Positions 28,442-36,660 of a stretch of DNA of 64,000 bases are shown piece after piece. The DNA is taken from assembly GCA_016717325.1 (NCBI GenBank), contig JADKFV010000010.1, forward strand, positions 1 to 64,000, given 5' to 3'. The translations under genes and the position numbers were made by a program. The notes under the pieces were generated by a model. It was not told the origin of the DNA. It did not search any database and was given only the letters and a program-made list of their open reading frames with translations. Source of the stretch: Bacteroidota bacterium (lineage in GTDB: Bacteria > Bacteroidota > Bacteroidia > AKYH767-A > OLB10). The first letter of the stretch is position 1. Every line of letters begins with the position of its first letter.

Positions 28442-28488
28442 TTTTTTTTAACTCAGGAAGTGGGTTGGTCGGTGGGTTACGATTCAGT

Positions 28489-29316
28489 GTGAATAAATTT
28501 CTAATTCTTTTTTTCGAAATAATATTTGTGTTGGCACCAAAATTTAATTTAGCACAAAAAGAAATAATAATTACAGGGGTTGTAACCGATGGCAATTCAG
28601 ACCAGTCAATTCGCGAAGCAAAGATTGTTGTTGTGAAGCCTTACCAAGAATTAATTGCAGATAATAACGGATATTTTAAGTTTAAAATTTTACAACCCGA
28701 TACAATTAAATTTTTTGTTTCGAAAGAAGGTTATAAGTATCAAGAATTTAATTTACCCATCACTACCGATACTTTTTTTAAAATTAGTATGACATTCTAT
28801 AGCTTGCCACAAATTGAAGTTGAAGGTGAGTCGCTAAATTTTATTTCGAAAAGTGATTGCAAATATTACATCAGCATGAACTTATCCCTGGCAGGTTACT
28901 CCTCAGCAGAGCCTGATTCCGTTTCAGTTCATGTTTGCAATTTTCAATCTCAAAAACTATATTTACAAACTGTAAATTTTCCAGCCACATTCAACTTATC
29001 CATCCTGTGAATCATGTAGATACAGTTTATCAGGGCTTCAAAACAGAATATAAAATGTGATACTTTGGGTAATGCGAATTACACACTTACAAATTTTGCC
29101 ATGCCAAAATACTTTACAGGCCTACAATCAATACCTGGTTTTGAATTGGATTATCAATTGTTCATTCTTAATGAGGAAACATACAATTTTATCATTTCAC
29201 AAAATGAAAACAGCATTTCAGGTTTCAGTTTCGGTGATGGCACTCCTGTGCAACTGTATAATAATTTTAAAACTGGAGAAGGGTTTTTTGGGTATATGCT
29301 TGAAATAAAAAAGTAG
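28489..29316 (+). CDS. Carboxypeptidase-regulatory-like secreted protein (frame disrupted)
   Basis: The likely start is GTG 28489, giving the signal peptide VNKFLILFFEIIFVLAPKFNLAQ; an apparent earlier start at 28465 lies inside the IS66 end. Residues 24-110 form a CarboxypepD_reg-like beta sandwich (IITGVVTDGNSDQSIREAKIVVV, then DNNGYFKFKIL and FFVSKEGYKYQEF). A tga at 29008 stops the frame. Reading then passes briefly into another frame (HPVNHVDTVYQGFKTEYK) and back to the first (CDTLGNANYTLTNFAMPKYF ... PVQLYNNFKTGEGFFGYML) until 29316. The last part resembles the end of DUF4249 lipoproteins. Two compensating indels could be sequencing errors or early decay. IS66 now replaces its upstream region. 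Confidence 0.6.
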
Positions 29317-29417
29317 AAATTGATTTTATTGCGCTTTTTTTCAATCTTCAGTATTTTTCGCTTCCGCAATAATAGTTTCAATATGCTTTTCGTATATCTA
29401 ATCCTGGCAATGATAAA

Positions 29418-29484
29418 TTAACAAAACCGATTCACCGTAATGATGCAAAAAACATTTATTTCTTTTTGGATTGCTTTGTCATAA
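29418..29484 (+). pseudogene. Remnant start of a third barrel-protein copy
   Basis: 29418-29462 matches 30203-30247, the leader and first codons of the barrel gene at 30225, at about 40 of 45 positions. It includes the ATGATGCAAAAAA start. The frame continues as MMQKTFISFWIALS and stops at 29484, so only the signal-peptide beginning survives. Confidence 0.7.
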
Positions 29485-29548
29485 TTTTTACCGACCATCA
29501 ACTATAACTGTATTCAATATTAAAATAAAGGTCAATTGAATTGCGAAC

Positions 29549-29779
29549 TCACAAATTATATAAAAACTCCGGGCAAAAATCATAACCATTATCCCAGCAA
29601 ATAAAACCCTCTTGCACTTTAACTTTTTTGAAATATTCTATATCAAGCAATCGGGAAGAGACGCCATTTTTAATAAATTGCTTTACGTCTATTTCTTTGT
29701 ATTTACCATCATCAAAATAAATTTCGAGCAAGTAATTATCTTTAGCCAATACATTTATAATGTTGGGAATTGTACTCAT
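29549..29779 (-). CDS. DUF2442 family protein
   Basis: This 76-residue protein has the DUF2442 pattern: N-terminal IINVLAKDNYLLEIYFDDGKYKEIDVKQFI, a central LDIEYFKKVKVQEG and the final CWDNGYDFCPEFLY. It shares one base with the upstream DUF4160 gene (stop/start overlap), so the two are co-translated. The DUF4160/DUF2442 pair is widespread and resembles a toxin-antitoxin cassette, but activity is not demonstrated here. Confidence 0.88.
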   Translation of the reverse strand: MSTIPNIINVLAKDNYLLEIYFDDGKYKEIDVKQFIKNGVSSRLLDIEYFKKVKVQEGFICWDNGYDFCPEFLYNL

Positions 29780-30039
29780 TAGATTAGTGGCTTAATTGGT
29801 AAAGGCGCTTTATCATTTCTCATTAATTCCCAATCGTTTAGCAACTCTGCACGATTATCTATTGCCCATTCTATAACAAGATTCAACACTCTTTTTGGCA
29901 AACTGCCTTTTAATACTTCCAAAGTATCTATTCGAATTTCGACCTGAAACTCATTGTAATAAGCATGAAAGTGAGGAGGATTGTGTTCATTATAAAACAT
30001 CCTAATAATTATTCCTAAAAATCTACTAATCTCAGGCAT
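29779..30039 (-). CDS. DUF4160 family protein
   Basis: This 86-residue protein shows the signature MPEISRFLGIIIRMFYNEHNPPHFHAYY (residues 1-28; the H-x-P-P-H-F-H motif is diagnostic). It ends with LKGSLPKRVLNLVIEWAIDNRAELLNDWELMRN. It is the first gene of the pair with DUF2442. The histidine-rich loop suggests metal or nucleic-acid chemistry, but no function is established. The pair lies on the minus strand between two copies of the barrel gene start. Confidence 0.9.
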   Translation of the reverse strand: MPEISRFLGIIIRMFYNEHNPPHFHAYYNEFQVEIRIDTLEVLKGSLPKRVLNLVIEWAIDNRAELLNDWELMRNDKAPLPIKPLI

Positions 30040-30224
30040 GACACAAAAGTATGAATTTTCTAGCTATATAATTGAAATATAAAAATAATGATTGACTTAC
30101 CAATATTTGGTTTTGAATAAGCATTTATACGCTCAAAACTAGTTTCGCTGCACAATAATAATCTCAAATTATTGTTCTTAAATCAACTCCAAAAATTTCA
30201 ATTTAACAAAACCGCTTTACCGCA

Positions 30225-31007
30225 ATGATGCAAAAAATATTTACTTCAATAGTATTGATTTCTTTTTTTTTAATCAGTAAAATTTGTAACGGCCAATCCT
30301 TTTCGCATTCCATAAATGCTGGAATAAATATGCATATTCAAAAATCTATTAGAATCCATGCCAGGCCTTATGGCGCGGGCTCCTACAAAAGTGTAAGTTC
30401 ATATTTTGATTACAAATTTAGTTTCAAACCTAAAAAAGCAAATGCAAATTTCACCGCTTCGTTATCCTATAGAAATAATGTTTTAAGATATTATAACTGG
30501 ACATCGGCTGTAAACGAAAATAAGATTTGTCATTTGAATGTGAACAGGCCGCTTGCAGGTTTTTCATTAGAAATAGGTAATGAATTTCGCATAAAAAATA
30601 AATCACATTTTCTATACGGTTGTGGTATTGGTGCATTATATTCTTTGAATAATATTTTGAATAAGACAACCACCGGTATCACTTATGATTATAGGTACCC
30701 AATCATGGATAAGGATATAGACTCATCTCATTACCTTATTTCCGACATACAAACGATAGAACTTGTTCCTACATTGGTGGCATACTTGGGTTATAACTAT
30801 GCTTTAAAAAGCAATTTGATTTTGTGTTTTGGGGTACAGTTCGAAACAAGTTTTTTTGAAGGTCACACACAAGCAAGAACTTATGTATATTACGATGATT
30901 ATAAAGCCTATTCGTATACAACTGATTATATCACCACCAACAACTCATCGTTTATTTTTTCAACAGGCATAGAATTTTCGAATAATCTTTTTAAGAAAAT
31001 GGGCTAA
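30225..31007 (+). CDS. Outer-membrane barrel-like protein, paralogue 2
   Basis: This 260-residue protein has a signal peptide (MMQKIFTSIVLISFFLISKICNGQ; a second Met follows the first) and strands such as FTASLSYRNNVLRYYNW, PLAGFSLEIGNEFRIKNKSHFLYGCGIGALYSLNN and LILCFGVQFETSFFEG. The arrangement and the last strand match the protein at 25242-26009. It is probably an outer-membrane beta barrel. Function unknown. A truncated third copy of its start lies 785 bases upstream, beyond the DUF4160/DUF2442 pair. Confidence 0.75.
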   Translation: MMQKIFTSIVLISFFLISKICNGQSFSHSINAGINMHIQKSIRIHARPYGAGSYKSVSSYFDYKFSFKPKKANANFTASLSYRNNVLRYYNWTSAVNENKICHLNVNRPLAGFSLEIGNEFRIKNKSHFLYGCGIGALYSLNNILNKTTTGITYDYRYPIMDKDIDSSHYLISDIQTIELVPTLVAYLGYNYALKSNLILCFGVQFETSFFEGHTQARTYVYYDDYKAYSYTTDYITTNNSSFIFSTGIEFSNNLFKKMG

Positions 31008-31102
31008 ACAAAAACATCGTATACAATTACATTAGTTCACTATTCAATTCTTACAAGTACATACCATTAATTTTTTTCTCGTCCGAATAGAAATCAATAA
31101 AA

Positions 31103-32227
31103 TCAATAATCAATCACTTGCTGTTCCATTACTTTTGGCAAGTCGCGGTATTCGTATTGTTGTGTACGTAGTTGTGGTGTAAAACCTGCTTCGGTTATTG
31201 CATCTTGTATGCCTTGCGATGTAAACCTGTGTGGTGCACCTGCAGCACTCACTACATTTTCTTCTATCATAATGCTGCCAAAATCATTTGCACCTGAATG
31301 CAAGCACAACTCGGCAACATCCTTACCAACCGTAAGCCACGATGCCTGAATATTTTTAATGTTAGGCAACATTATTCTGCACATTGCAACCATACGCACA
31401 TATTCATCGGCAGTTACATGGTTGCGTATGCCTTTTACATTGCGCAGTATGGTGTCCTCATCTTGAAAAGGCCATGGAATAAAAGCGATGAAACCTTTGG
31501 CATGTGCAGGTTTTTCGGCTTGCACTTCGCGCAGCCATACCAAATGTTCGAAGCGCTCGTATATTGTTTCTATATGGCCAAACATCATGGTGGCCGATGT
31601 GGTAATATTTAACTGATGTGCCGCCCGCATTACATTGAGCCACTCGCGGCCGGTGCATTTTCCTTTGCTTATCATTCTGCGTACACGGTCGTTCAGTATT
31701 TCGGCACCTGCACCGGGCAACGAGTCGAGACCGGCTTCTTTCAATGCGGTGAGTACTTCGGTGTGGGTTTTATTTTCGAGTTTACTTATGTGTGCTATTT
31801 CGGGCGGGCCCAGTGAATGCAATTTTAATGTTGGGTACAAACTTTTTAACTCGCGAAAAATATTTGTATAAAAACTCAAACCTAAATCGGGATGATGACC
31901 TCCCTGCAATAACAATTGGTCGCCACCATATCGAAACGTTTCATCTATCTTTCGTTTGTAAGTTTCTATATCAGTTATGTATGATTCAGCATGGCCGGGT
32001 ATGCGAAAGAAATTGCAAAACTTGCAGTTGGCAATACATACATTGGTGGTGTTTACATTACGGTCTATAATCCATGTAACCTTATTGCCGGGCACTTGTA
32101 TTTTGCGCAATTCATTTGCTACAAAACTCAGTGCACTTGTAGGTGCATGTTCAAAAAGATATACGCCCTCTTCAATCGAAAGAAATTCGAAATTCAATGC
32201 GCGCTTGAGTAATTCGTCAGTTTTCAT
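31103..32227 (-). CDS. mqnC: Cyclic dehypoxanthinyl futalosine synthase MqnC
   Basis: This 374-residue radical SAM enzyme has the iron-sulfur motif CIANCKFC (CxxxCxxC, about residues 64-71) after NVNTTN. Family segments follow: QLLLQGGHHPDLGLSFY, KLHSLGPPEIAHISKL, AGLDSLPGAGAEILNDRVR and KGFIAFIPWPFQDEDT, with the late NDFGSIMIEENVVSAAGA. MqnC cyclises dehypoxanthine futalosine in the alternative menaquinone pathway. Length and motifs separate it from the related MqnE. Other mqn genes are not in the window, so the pathway is scattered. Confidence 0.93.
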   Translation of the reverse strand: MKTDELLKRALNFEFLSIEEGVYLFEHAPTSALSFVANELRKIQVPGNKVTWIIDRNVNTTNVCIANCKFCNFFRIPGHAESYITDIETYKRKIDETFRYGGDQLLLQGGHHPDLGLSFYTNIFRELKSLYPTLKLHSLGPPEIAHISKLENKTHTEVLTALKEAGLDSLPGAGAEILNDRVRRMISKGKCTGREWLNVMRAAHQLNITTSATMMFGHIETIYERFEHLVWLREVQAEKPAHAKGFIAFIPWPFQDEDTILRNVKGIRNHVTADEYVRMVAMCRIMLPNIKNIQASWLTVGKDVAELCLHSGANDFGSIMIEENVVSAAGAPHRFTSQGIQDAITEAGFTPQLRTQQYEYRDLPKVMEQQVIDY

Positions 32228-32444
32228 TTGGCAAATGTAAGGGAAACAATTTTACTATACAGACATCCATATTTTTTTTCCAGATTTATGAAGCATTCTT
32301 CTTAGTTTAATACAGTTAACAATTGTAGCATGTTTAAGTTTGAGGCATGAAATATTTCAAAAAAATAATGATGTGAAATGGCTTGAAATCTTATCGAAAT
32401 CAATCGTTACAAAACATTTTCTATCTTCGTAAAAAAATAACAGT

Positions 32445-33671
32445 TTGAAATTCGTAGATTTTAATTTTGATTATCACTTGCAGGATGGATTAGATTCCAT
32501 GGGATTTGAAGATGCAACACCAATACAATCGCAGGCCATACCATTTATACTTGAAGGTAAAGATTTAATAGCATGTGCACAAACAGGAACAGGAAAAACT
32601 GCTGCATTCTTGTTACCTATTTTGCATAAACTTTCGCTCGAACCAAGCAATGTTACCAATACACTTATCATAGTGCCCACGCGCGAACTTGCCATACAAA
32701 TAGACCAGGCCTTGCAGGGGTTTTCGTATTTTACAGGTACAAGCAGTATGGCCATATATGGTGGTAACGATGGCACAGCCTTCGAAACCGAAAGGCGGGC
32801 GCTAAGCCAGGGTGCAAATATTATTATTGCCACTCCGGGTCGGTTGATGGCACATTTAAATTTGGGTTATGTAAAGCTGCAAAGTCTACAACACTTAATA
32901 CTTGACGAAGCCGACCGTATGCTCGATATGGGTTTTGTTGACGATATTATGAAAATATCTACTTTTCTTCCAAAGCAGCGGCAAACGCTTATGTTTTCGG
33001 CAACTATGCCGCCAAAAATTAGAACACTTGCTGTAAAATTATTGCACCATCCCGAACAAATAAACATTTCGCTATCGAAGCCTGCCGAAGGGGTTACACA
33101 AACTGCTTATGTGTTGTACGAAAAGCAAAAAAACGAACTGGCAAAATTTTTATTGAAAGGTAAAGAAGATGTGTATAGAAGTGTATTGATTTTTCTATCG
33201 ACAAAAATAAAAGTGAAAGACCTTGAGCGCGACTTAATAAAAGGTGGATTGAATGTAAAGGCTATACACTCGGATTTGATGCAGAATGAACGCGAAAAAG
33301 CGTTGAATGATTTTCGTAGTCGCAATGTGCAAATATTGGTGGCTACCGATATTCTTTCGCGTGGAATTGATATTGAAGATATATCGCTGGTAATAAATTA
33401 CGATGTGCCGGGCGATGCCGAAGATTATATACACCGCATAGGACGCACAGCCCGCGCGGCTTCGAAAGGTGAGGCCATAACTTTTATCAGCGAAATGGAC
33501 CAGGGTAAATTTTCGCGCATCGAAAATCTTATAGGCTACGAGGTTACAAAATTGCCCATGCCACCACACCTTGGCGATGCCCCTGCTTATGAACCTTTAT
33601 TAAGAAGACCAAAAACATTTAGCGGCCGCAATAAAAATTTCCGCAAACCACAATCGAGGAGAGTGCGGTAG
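32445..33671 (+). CDS. DEAD-box RNA helicase (RhlE-like)
   Basis: The start is TTG at 32445, shortly after an A-rich stretch. The Q motif is GFEDATPIQSQAIP. Walker A is AQTGTGKT, motif Ib TPGR, Walker B DEAD (LDEADRMLDMGF), motif III SAT, motif V ATDILSRGIDIE and motif VI HRIGRTARA. The C-terminal extension is short and basic (RRPKTFSGRNKNFRKPQSRR), as in RhlE-type helicases that act on ribosome assembly or RNA turnover. The stop is followed at once by a cluster of REP-like hairpins. Confidence 0.93.
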   Translation: MKFVDFNFDYHLQDGLDSMGFEDATPIQSQAIPFILEGKDLIACAQTGTGKTAAFLLPILHKLSLEPSNVTNTLIIVPTRELAIQIDQALQGFSYFTGTSSMAIYGGNDGTAFETERRALSQGANIIIATPGRLMAHLNLGYVKLQSLQHLILDEADRMLDMGFVDDIMKISTFLPKQRQTLMFSATMPPKIRTLAVKLLHHPEQINISLSKPAEGVTQTAYVLYEKQKNELAKFLLKGKEDVYRSVLIFLSTKIKVKDLERDLIKGGLNVKAIHSDLMQNEREKALNDFRSRNVQILVATDILSRGIDIEDISLVINYDVPGDAEDYIHRIGRTARAASKGEAITFISEMDQGKFSRIENLIGYEVTKLPMPPHLGDAPAYEPLLRRPKTFSGRNKNFRKPQSRRVR

Positions 33672-33690
33672 TTGGTGGTTGCGCGTATGC

Positions 33691-33911
33691 CCTCGTTTGT
33701 GTCCCCACAAACGAGGAATAGAGGAGCATGCGTAAGCCCTCGTTTGTGTCCCCACAAACGAGGAATAGATAGGGAGCATTGTTTGTGAGGACACAAACAA
33801 TGGCAAAAGAGGACACAAACAATAGCAATTGGGAGTATGCGTAAGCCCTCGTTTGTGTCCCCACAAACGAGAACTACATATGGTGCATTGTTTGTGGGGA
33901 CACAAACAATG
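33691..33911. repeat. REP-like hairpin cluster upstream of RAYT (5 hairpins)
   Basis: Five hairpins share a core GTTTGTG / CACAAAC around a 4-base loop: 33691-33716, 33738-33763, 33777-33802, 33848-33871 and 33886-33911. The outer stem differs but stays paired: CCTC/GAGG in the first, second and fourth; CATT/AATG in the third and fifth. Loop TCCC versus AGGA or GGGA shows that the first, second and fourth lie in the opposite orientation to the others. A lone 3' arm occurs at about 33810-33823. The first two are 47 bases apart with similar flanks. Confidence 0.85.
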
Positions 33912-33928
33912 GCAAAAATTAATCTTAT

Positions 33929-34450
33929 ATGGAACTGAACAAAACTTATTTTTATACAGCTTCAATTATTTATTGGAAACATCTATTGCTCAATGACAAC
34001 TATAAGGAGGTGATTGTTTCATCGCTGCGGTATCTTTATGAGAAAAAATTAATAAATGTTTATGCCTTTGTGATCATGCCAAATCATATTCATTTGATTT
34101 GGGAACTATTGCAGATGAATGGTAAGGAAATGCCACATGCATCGTTTATGAAACATACCTCACATATTTTTTTAGAAATGTTGAGAAAAGATGCTTCACA
34201 AAAATTATCGGAATACAAAGTTGAGAGTTTGACACGCAACCATCAGTTTTGGCAACGCGATGCATTACCAATTGTACTGTATACCGACAAAGTTTTTTTG
34301 CAAAAATTAAATTATATCCACAATAATCCTTTACAAGAAAAATGGCGCTTGTCTCAGGAACCATGGGATTATAAATATTCATCGGCCGGGTTTTATGAAA
34401 ATGGAAAAGATAACTTTGGATTTTTACGGCACTTTTCGGAATGGCAGTAA
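33929..34450 (+). CDS. REP-associated tyrosine transposase (RAYT, Y1_Tnp)
   Basis: This 173-residue protein has the HUH pair in FVIMPNHIHLIW (His 53 and 55) and the catalytic tyrosine in KLNYIHNNPLQEKW (about residue 129), followed by EPWDYKYSSAGFYEN. This is the single-domain Y1/REP-associated tyrosine transposase pattern. Such enzymes cut and join single-stranded hairpin (REP) DNA and normally occur as single, domesticated-looking copies flanked by REP hairpins. Here matching hairpins lie on both sides (33691-33911 and 34538-34705), so they are the likely substrate. The frame is intact. Confidence 0.9.
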   Translation: MELNKTYFYTASIIYWKHLLLNDNYKEVIVSSLRYLYEKKLINVYAFVIMPNHIHLIWELLQMNGKEMPHASFMKHTSHIFLEMLRKDASQKLSEYKVESLTRNHQFWQRDALPIVLYTDKVFLQKLNYIHNNPLQEKWRLSQEPWDYKYSSAGFYENGKDNFGFLRHFSEWQ

Positions 34451-34537
34451 AACAAAGGTTGTTGTGTTTTTGATAGGACAACAAATATTGATATCCCAAT
34501 TGGTTTTATGGAACATAATTGATGGCTGCGCTGCTGG

Positions 34538-34735
34538 AAGGTTTGTGGGGACACAAACCTTGGCTGCGCAGTGGGGACACAAACATTGGCTACGCAGTGG
34601 CGGGAAGGTTTGTGGGGACACAAACCTTGGCTAAGCGTACACCTTGGCTGCGTGTACACCTTGGCTGCGCAATGCGGATAGAAGGTTTGTGGGGACACAA
34701 ACCTTGGCTAATTGGGGACACAAACCTTGGCTACA
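34538..34735. repeat. REP-like hairpin cluster downstream of RAYT (3 hairpins plus half copies)
   Basis: Three hairpins, 34538-34561, 34605-34628 and 34682-34705, have arms AAGGTTTGTG and CACAAACCTT around loop GGGA. Additional 3' half copies (GGGGACACAAAC...) occur at about 34572-34588 and 34713-34730, each followed by TTGGCT. The core equals that of the upstream cluster but the outer stem is AAG/CTT. Between them the phrase GTACACCTTGGCTGCG is repeated. No gene lies in 34451-34780 apart from these repeats. Confidence 0.8.
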
Positions 34736-34780
34736 CACACAACTTGGCTACACCATGAGTGCAAAAACCTTTGATGTAAA

Positions 34781-36250
34781 TTATTCTACAACAAAGCTTA
34801 CAGGTTTCATTTCGCGGGTATTGCCGGCAAGCATGATGATGGTGTTTTCGGAAACCTGCATGCCTGAATTTGCGAAAAGCATAAAGCCCGATTCAAGTTT
34901 GCTCTCGTCTTTTATTACTACAGGTGCCTGCATTAATCCATCATTGGTAATTTGTACTAACACCGGCAATTGCATTCCAAAATATGTATCGTTGAGGATG
35001 TATTTTTTTGTATTGTCGTTATACACTACAGTAAGTTTTCCATTACACAAATAATAACCCGAATAAAGATGTGTATCGAAATTACGCGCTGTTAAATCAC
35101 GGGCAAGTTGCAATTGAAATTTCTTTGTGCCTGCTGCATCCATTCCAATAACATATTCGTTTTTGTGCTCGTAGTTATAGTTGTATTCAAATGCCGGTGC
35201 TCCGGGTTGCGGGGTTTCACGATTTTCTTTGTACTGTTCTGTGGCAAGAAAAACAGTATTGCCATTCACAATTATTTTTCGGGCTTTAAGATTTTCGACA
35301 GGTGTATCGAGTGTCGACATTTTAAAAGTTGGTGTTGATTTACCAGTGTTGGTAAAGTAAAAAATGCCCATCGCTTTTGGGTCGCCCACAGTGAGGGTTC
35401 TGCGTTCATAATAGGTTCCGCTTACTATTATTTCGTTATTGGTATTCATAGTGAAAGTATAGCTGGAAACATTATTTGGTGCCGGCATTTCTATTTTATA
35501 TTCTTTCACATCGGTGGCATTACTGGTACTGCACTGATAAATGGTTAATGCTGTTTCGCCTTTGTTTGTAGTTGTTTTTTTTATGAGATACACAGTGCCA
35601 TCATTTGCCACAAGCACTTTCATATCTTTATTTTTCGTGTTTTCTCCCGGCATAGATATTTCGGCTTCACTTGTTTTCTTTAGTGTTTTATCAAACATAG
35701 CAATCTTAAATTTAGCGGGTTGTTCTTTTACAAAAGGTGTTTCGCCAACTATGGCCAACAAGCTTTTATCGGGCGATACGGATGCATGATTGAAGCCGGA
35801 ATTCATAATTTTTTCGAAGGTGATATTCATGGCCGGAGTTTCTTCAGTGGCTATATTTCCATCGAAACCTAAACTACGAATGGTGAGTGAATTCATACCG
35901 GCTTTTTTATCGAGATGTTCAACTGTTACATATGCTTTATCGCCAAGTGCAAATACATCATCAATACCATAAGTATTGCCAAAAACACCACCGGGAATAT
36001 TTAAGTAATTATTGAAATTTACTCCCAGATTTGGAGTAACACAAGTAAGATAAAAATGCATTTCGGCATCTTTAAAATGCTTTTCTATAAGGTATGCATC
36101 GCCACCGGCCATAAAATTAAATGCCTCGCCTTGCTTTATTGCTGCTGTGGATATTGATGTTCCTTGCGCAACTTTTATTTTTTGTGCCATCGATAATTTA
36201 ATGGCAAAACAGCATACTAAAATGATTAAAATAGTTTTTGAAAATTTCAT
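34781..36250 (-). CDS. Secreted protein of unknown function
   Basis: This 489-residue protein has a signal peptide (MKFSKTILIILVCCFAIKLSMAQ). The rest reads as a repeated strand-turn pattern suggestive of a beta-propeller (KAYVTVEHLDKKAGMNSLTIRSLGFDGN; LLAIVGETPFVKEQPAKFKIAMFDKTLKKTSE; DGTVYLIKKTTTNKGETALTIYQCS; NGNTVFLATEQYKENRE). No T9SS sorting domain is visible at the C-terminus (MKPVSFVVE). It resembles a type of periplasmic or secreted monitoring protein common in Bacteroidota, but I do not recognise a named family. Monocistronic. Confidence 0.75.
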   Translation of the reverse strand: MKFSKTILIILVCCFAIKLSMAQKIKVAQGTSISTAAIKQGEAFNFMAGGDAYLIEKHFKDAEMHFYLTCVTPNLGVNFNNYLNIPGGVFGNTYGIDDVFALGDKAYVTVEHLDKKAGMNSLTIRSLGFDGNIATEETPAMNITFEKIMNSGFNHASVSPDKSLLAIVGETPFVKEQPAKFKIAMFDKTLKKTSEAEISMPGENTKNKDMKVLVANDGTVYLIKKTTTNKGETALTIYQCSTSNATDVKEYKIEMPAPNNVSSYTFTMNTNNEIIVSGTYYERRTLTVGDPKAMGIFYFTNTGKSTPTFKMSTLDTPVENLKARKIIVNGNTVFLATEQYKENRETPQPGAPAFEYNYNYEHKNEYVIGMDAAGTKKFQLQLARDLTARNFDTHLYSGYYLCNGKLTVVYNDNTKKYILNDTYFGMQLPVLVQITNDGLMQAPVVIKDESKLESGFMLFANSGMQVSENTIIMLAGNTREMKPVSFVVE

Positions 36251-36660
36251 TTTTATTTATTTTTTAATGTTCGTTTTTGTTTAATTATATTTTTCTAAGA
36301 TGTGTTTTGATCTAAATGTATGGTTTATTTATTTGGTTTTGCAGAATCCAATAAGTCTATTTAATATTTCATAACAGAGATTATAACTATAAACTAATAA
36401 TGCAAGCCAAGAGTAACGTTTTGAAACTAAAATGCTTATTGGCCACAATGGCACGAAGGCACTAAGTTTTACTAAGAAACATTTTCGTTTAACTTTTTTA
36501 CTTTGAATTTTACATTGCTTTCAGCCTTGCTGGCATTGAATTTTTTCAACCTTTGATTCGCATTAATAACCAATAACCAAATAACTTAATAACTAATAAC
36601 AGAATAACCAGTAACAGAATAACCAATAACCTAATAACCATGTAACAGAATAACCAAAAA
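36251..36660. other. Intergenic region with TAACC-rich repeat at 36563-36657
   Basis: About 410 bases between two minus-strand genes. The right part, 36563-36657, is built from units such as AATAACC, AATAAC and AGAATAACC, about 95 bases in total. The complementary repeat type (GTTATTG, GGTTGTT) occurs at 48685-48755. The left part holds nothing recognisable beyond the A/T-rich leader of the downstream gene. Confidence 0.6.

Larger units (their letters stand above)
26142..28480 (+). mobile_element. IS66 family insertion sequence with complete ends
   Basis: The element is 2339 bases long. The left end GTAACCCACCGACCAACCCA is repeated as a perfect 20-base inverted copy at 28461-28480. Both sides carry the 8-base target duplication GATTCAGT (26134-26141 and 28481-28488), the length typical for IS66. 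Inside are tnpA, tnpB and tnpC in the usual order, all on the plus strand. The insertion point lies immediately before the GTG start of the gene at 28489. Intact ends and a perfect duplication suggest recent transposition. Confidence 0.95.

Noticed and set aside
29057..29308. Separate small gene downstream of the disrupted CarboxypepD_reg-like gene
   Set aside because: The better-supported frame, from 29065, continues the same protein after compensating indels (CDTLGNANYTLTNF...), so it is treated as the end of the gene at 28489.
33691..34735. Possible CRISPR array
   Set aside because: Repeats are self-complementary hairpins in both orientations with unequal gaps and related flanks. There are no unique spacers of constant length and no cas genes.
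33600..34760. Several open frames with repeated 'HKRGLTH' or 'SPQTF' peptides around the RAYT gene
   Set aside because: These come from translating the hairpin repeats; they change frame between copies and lack plausible starts or domains.
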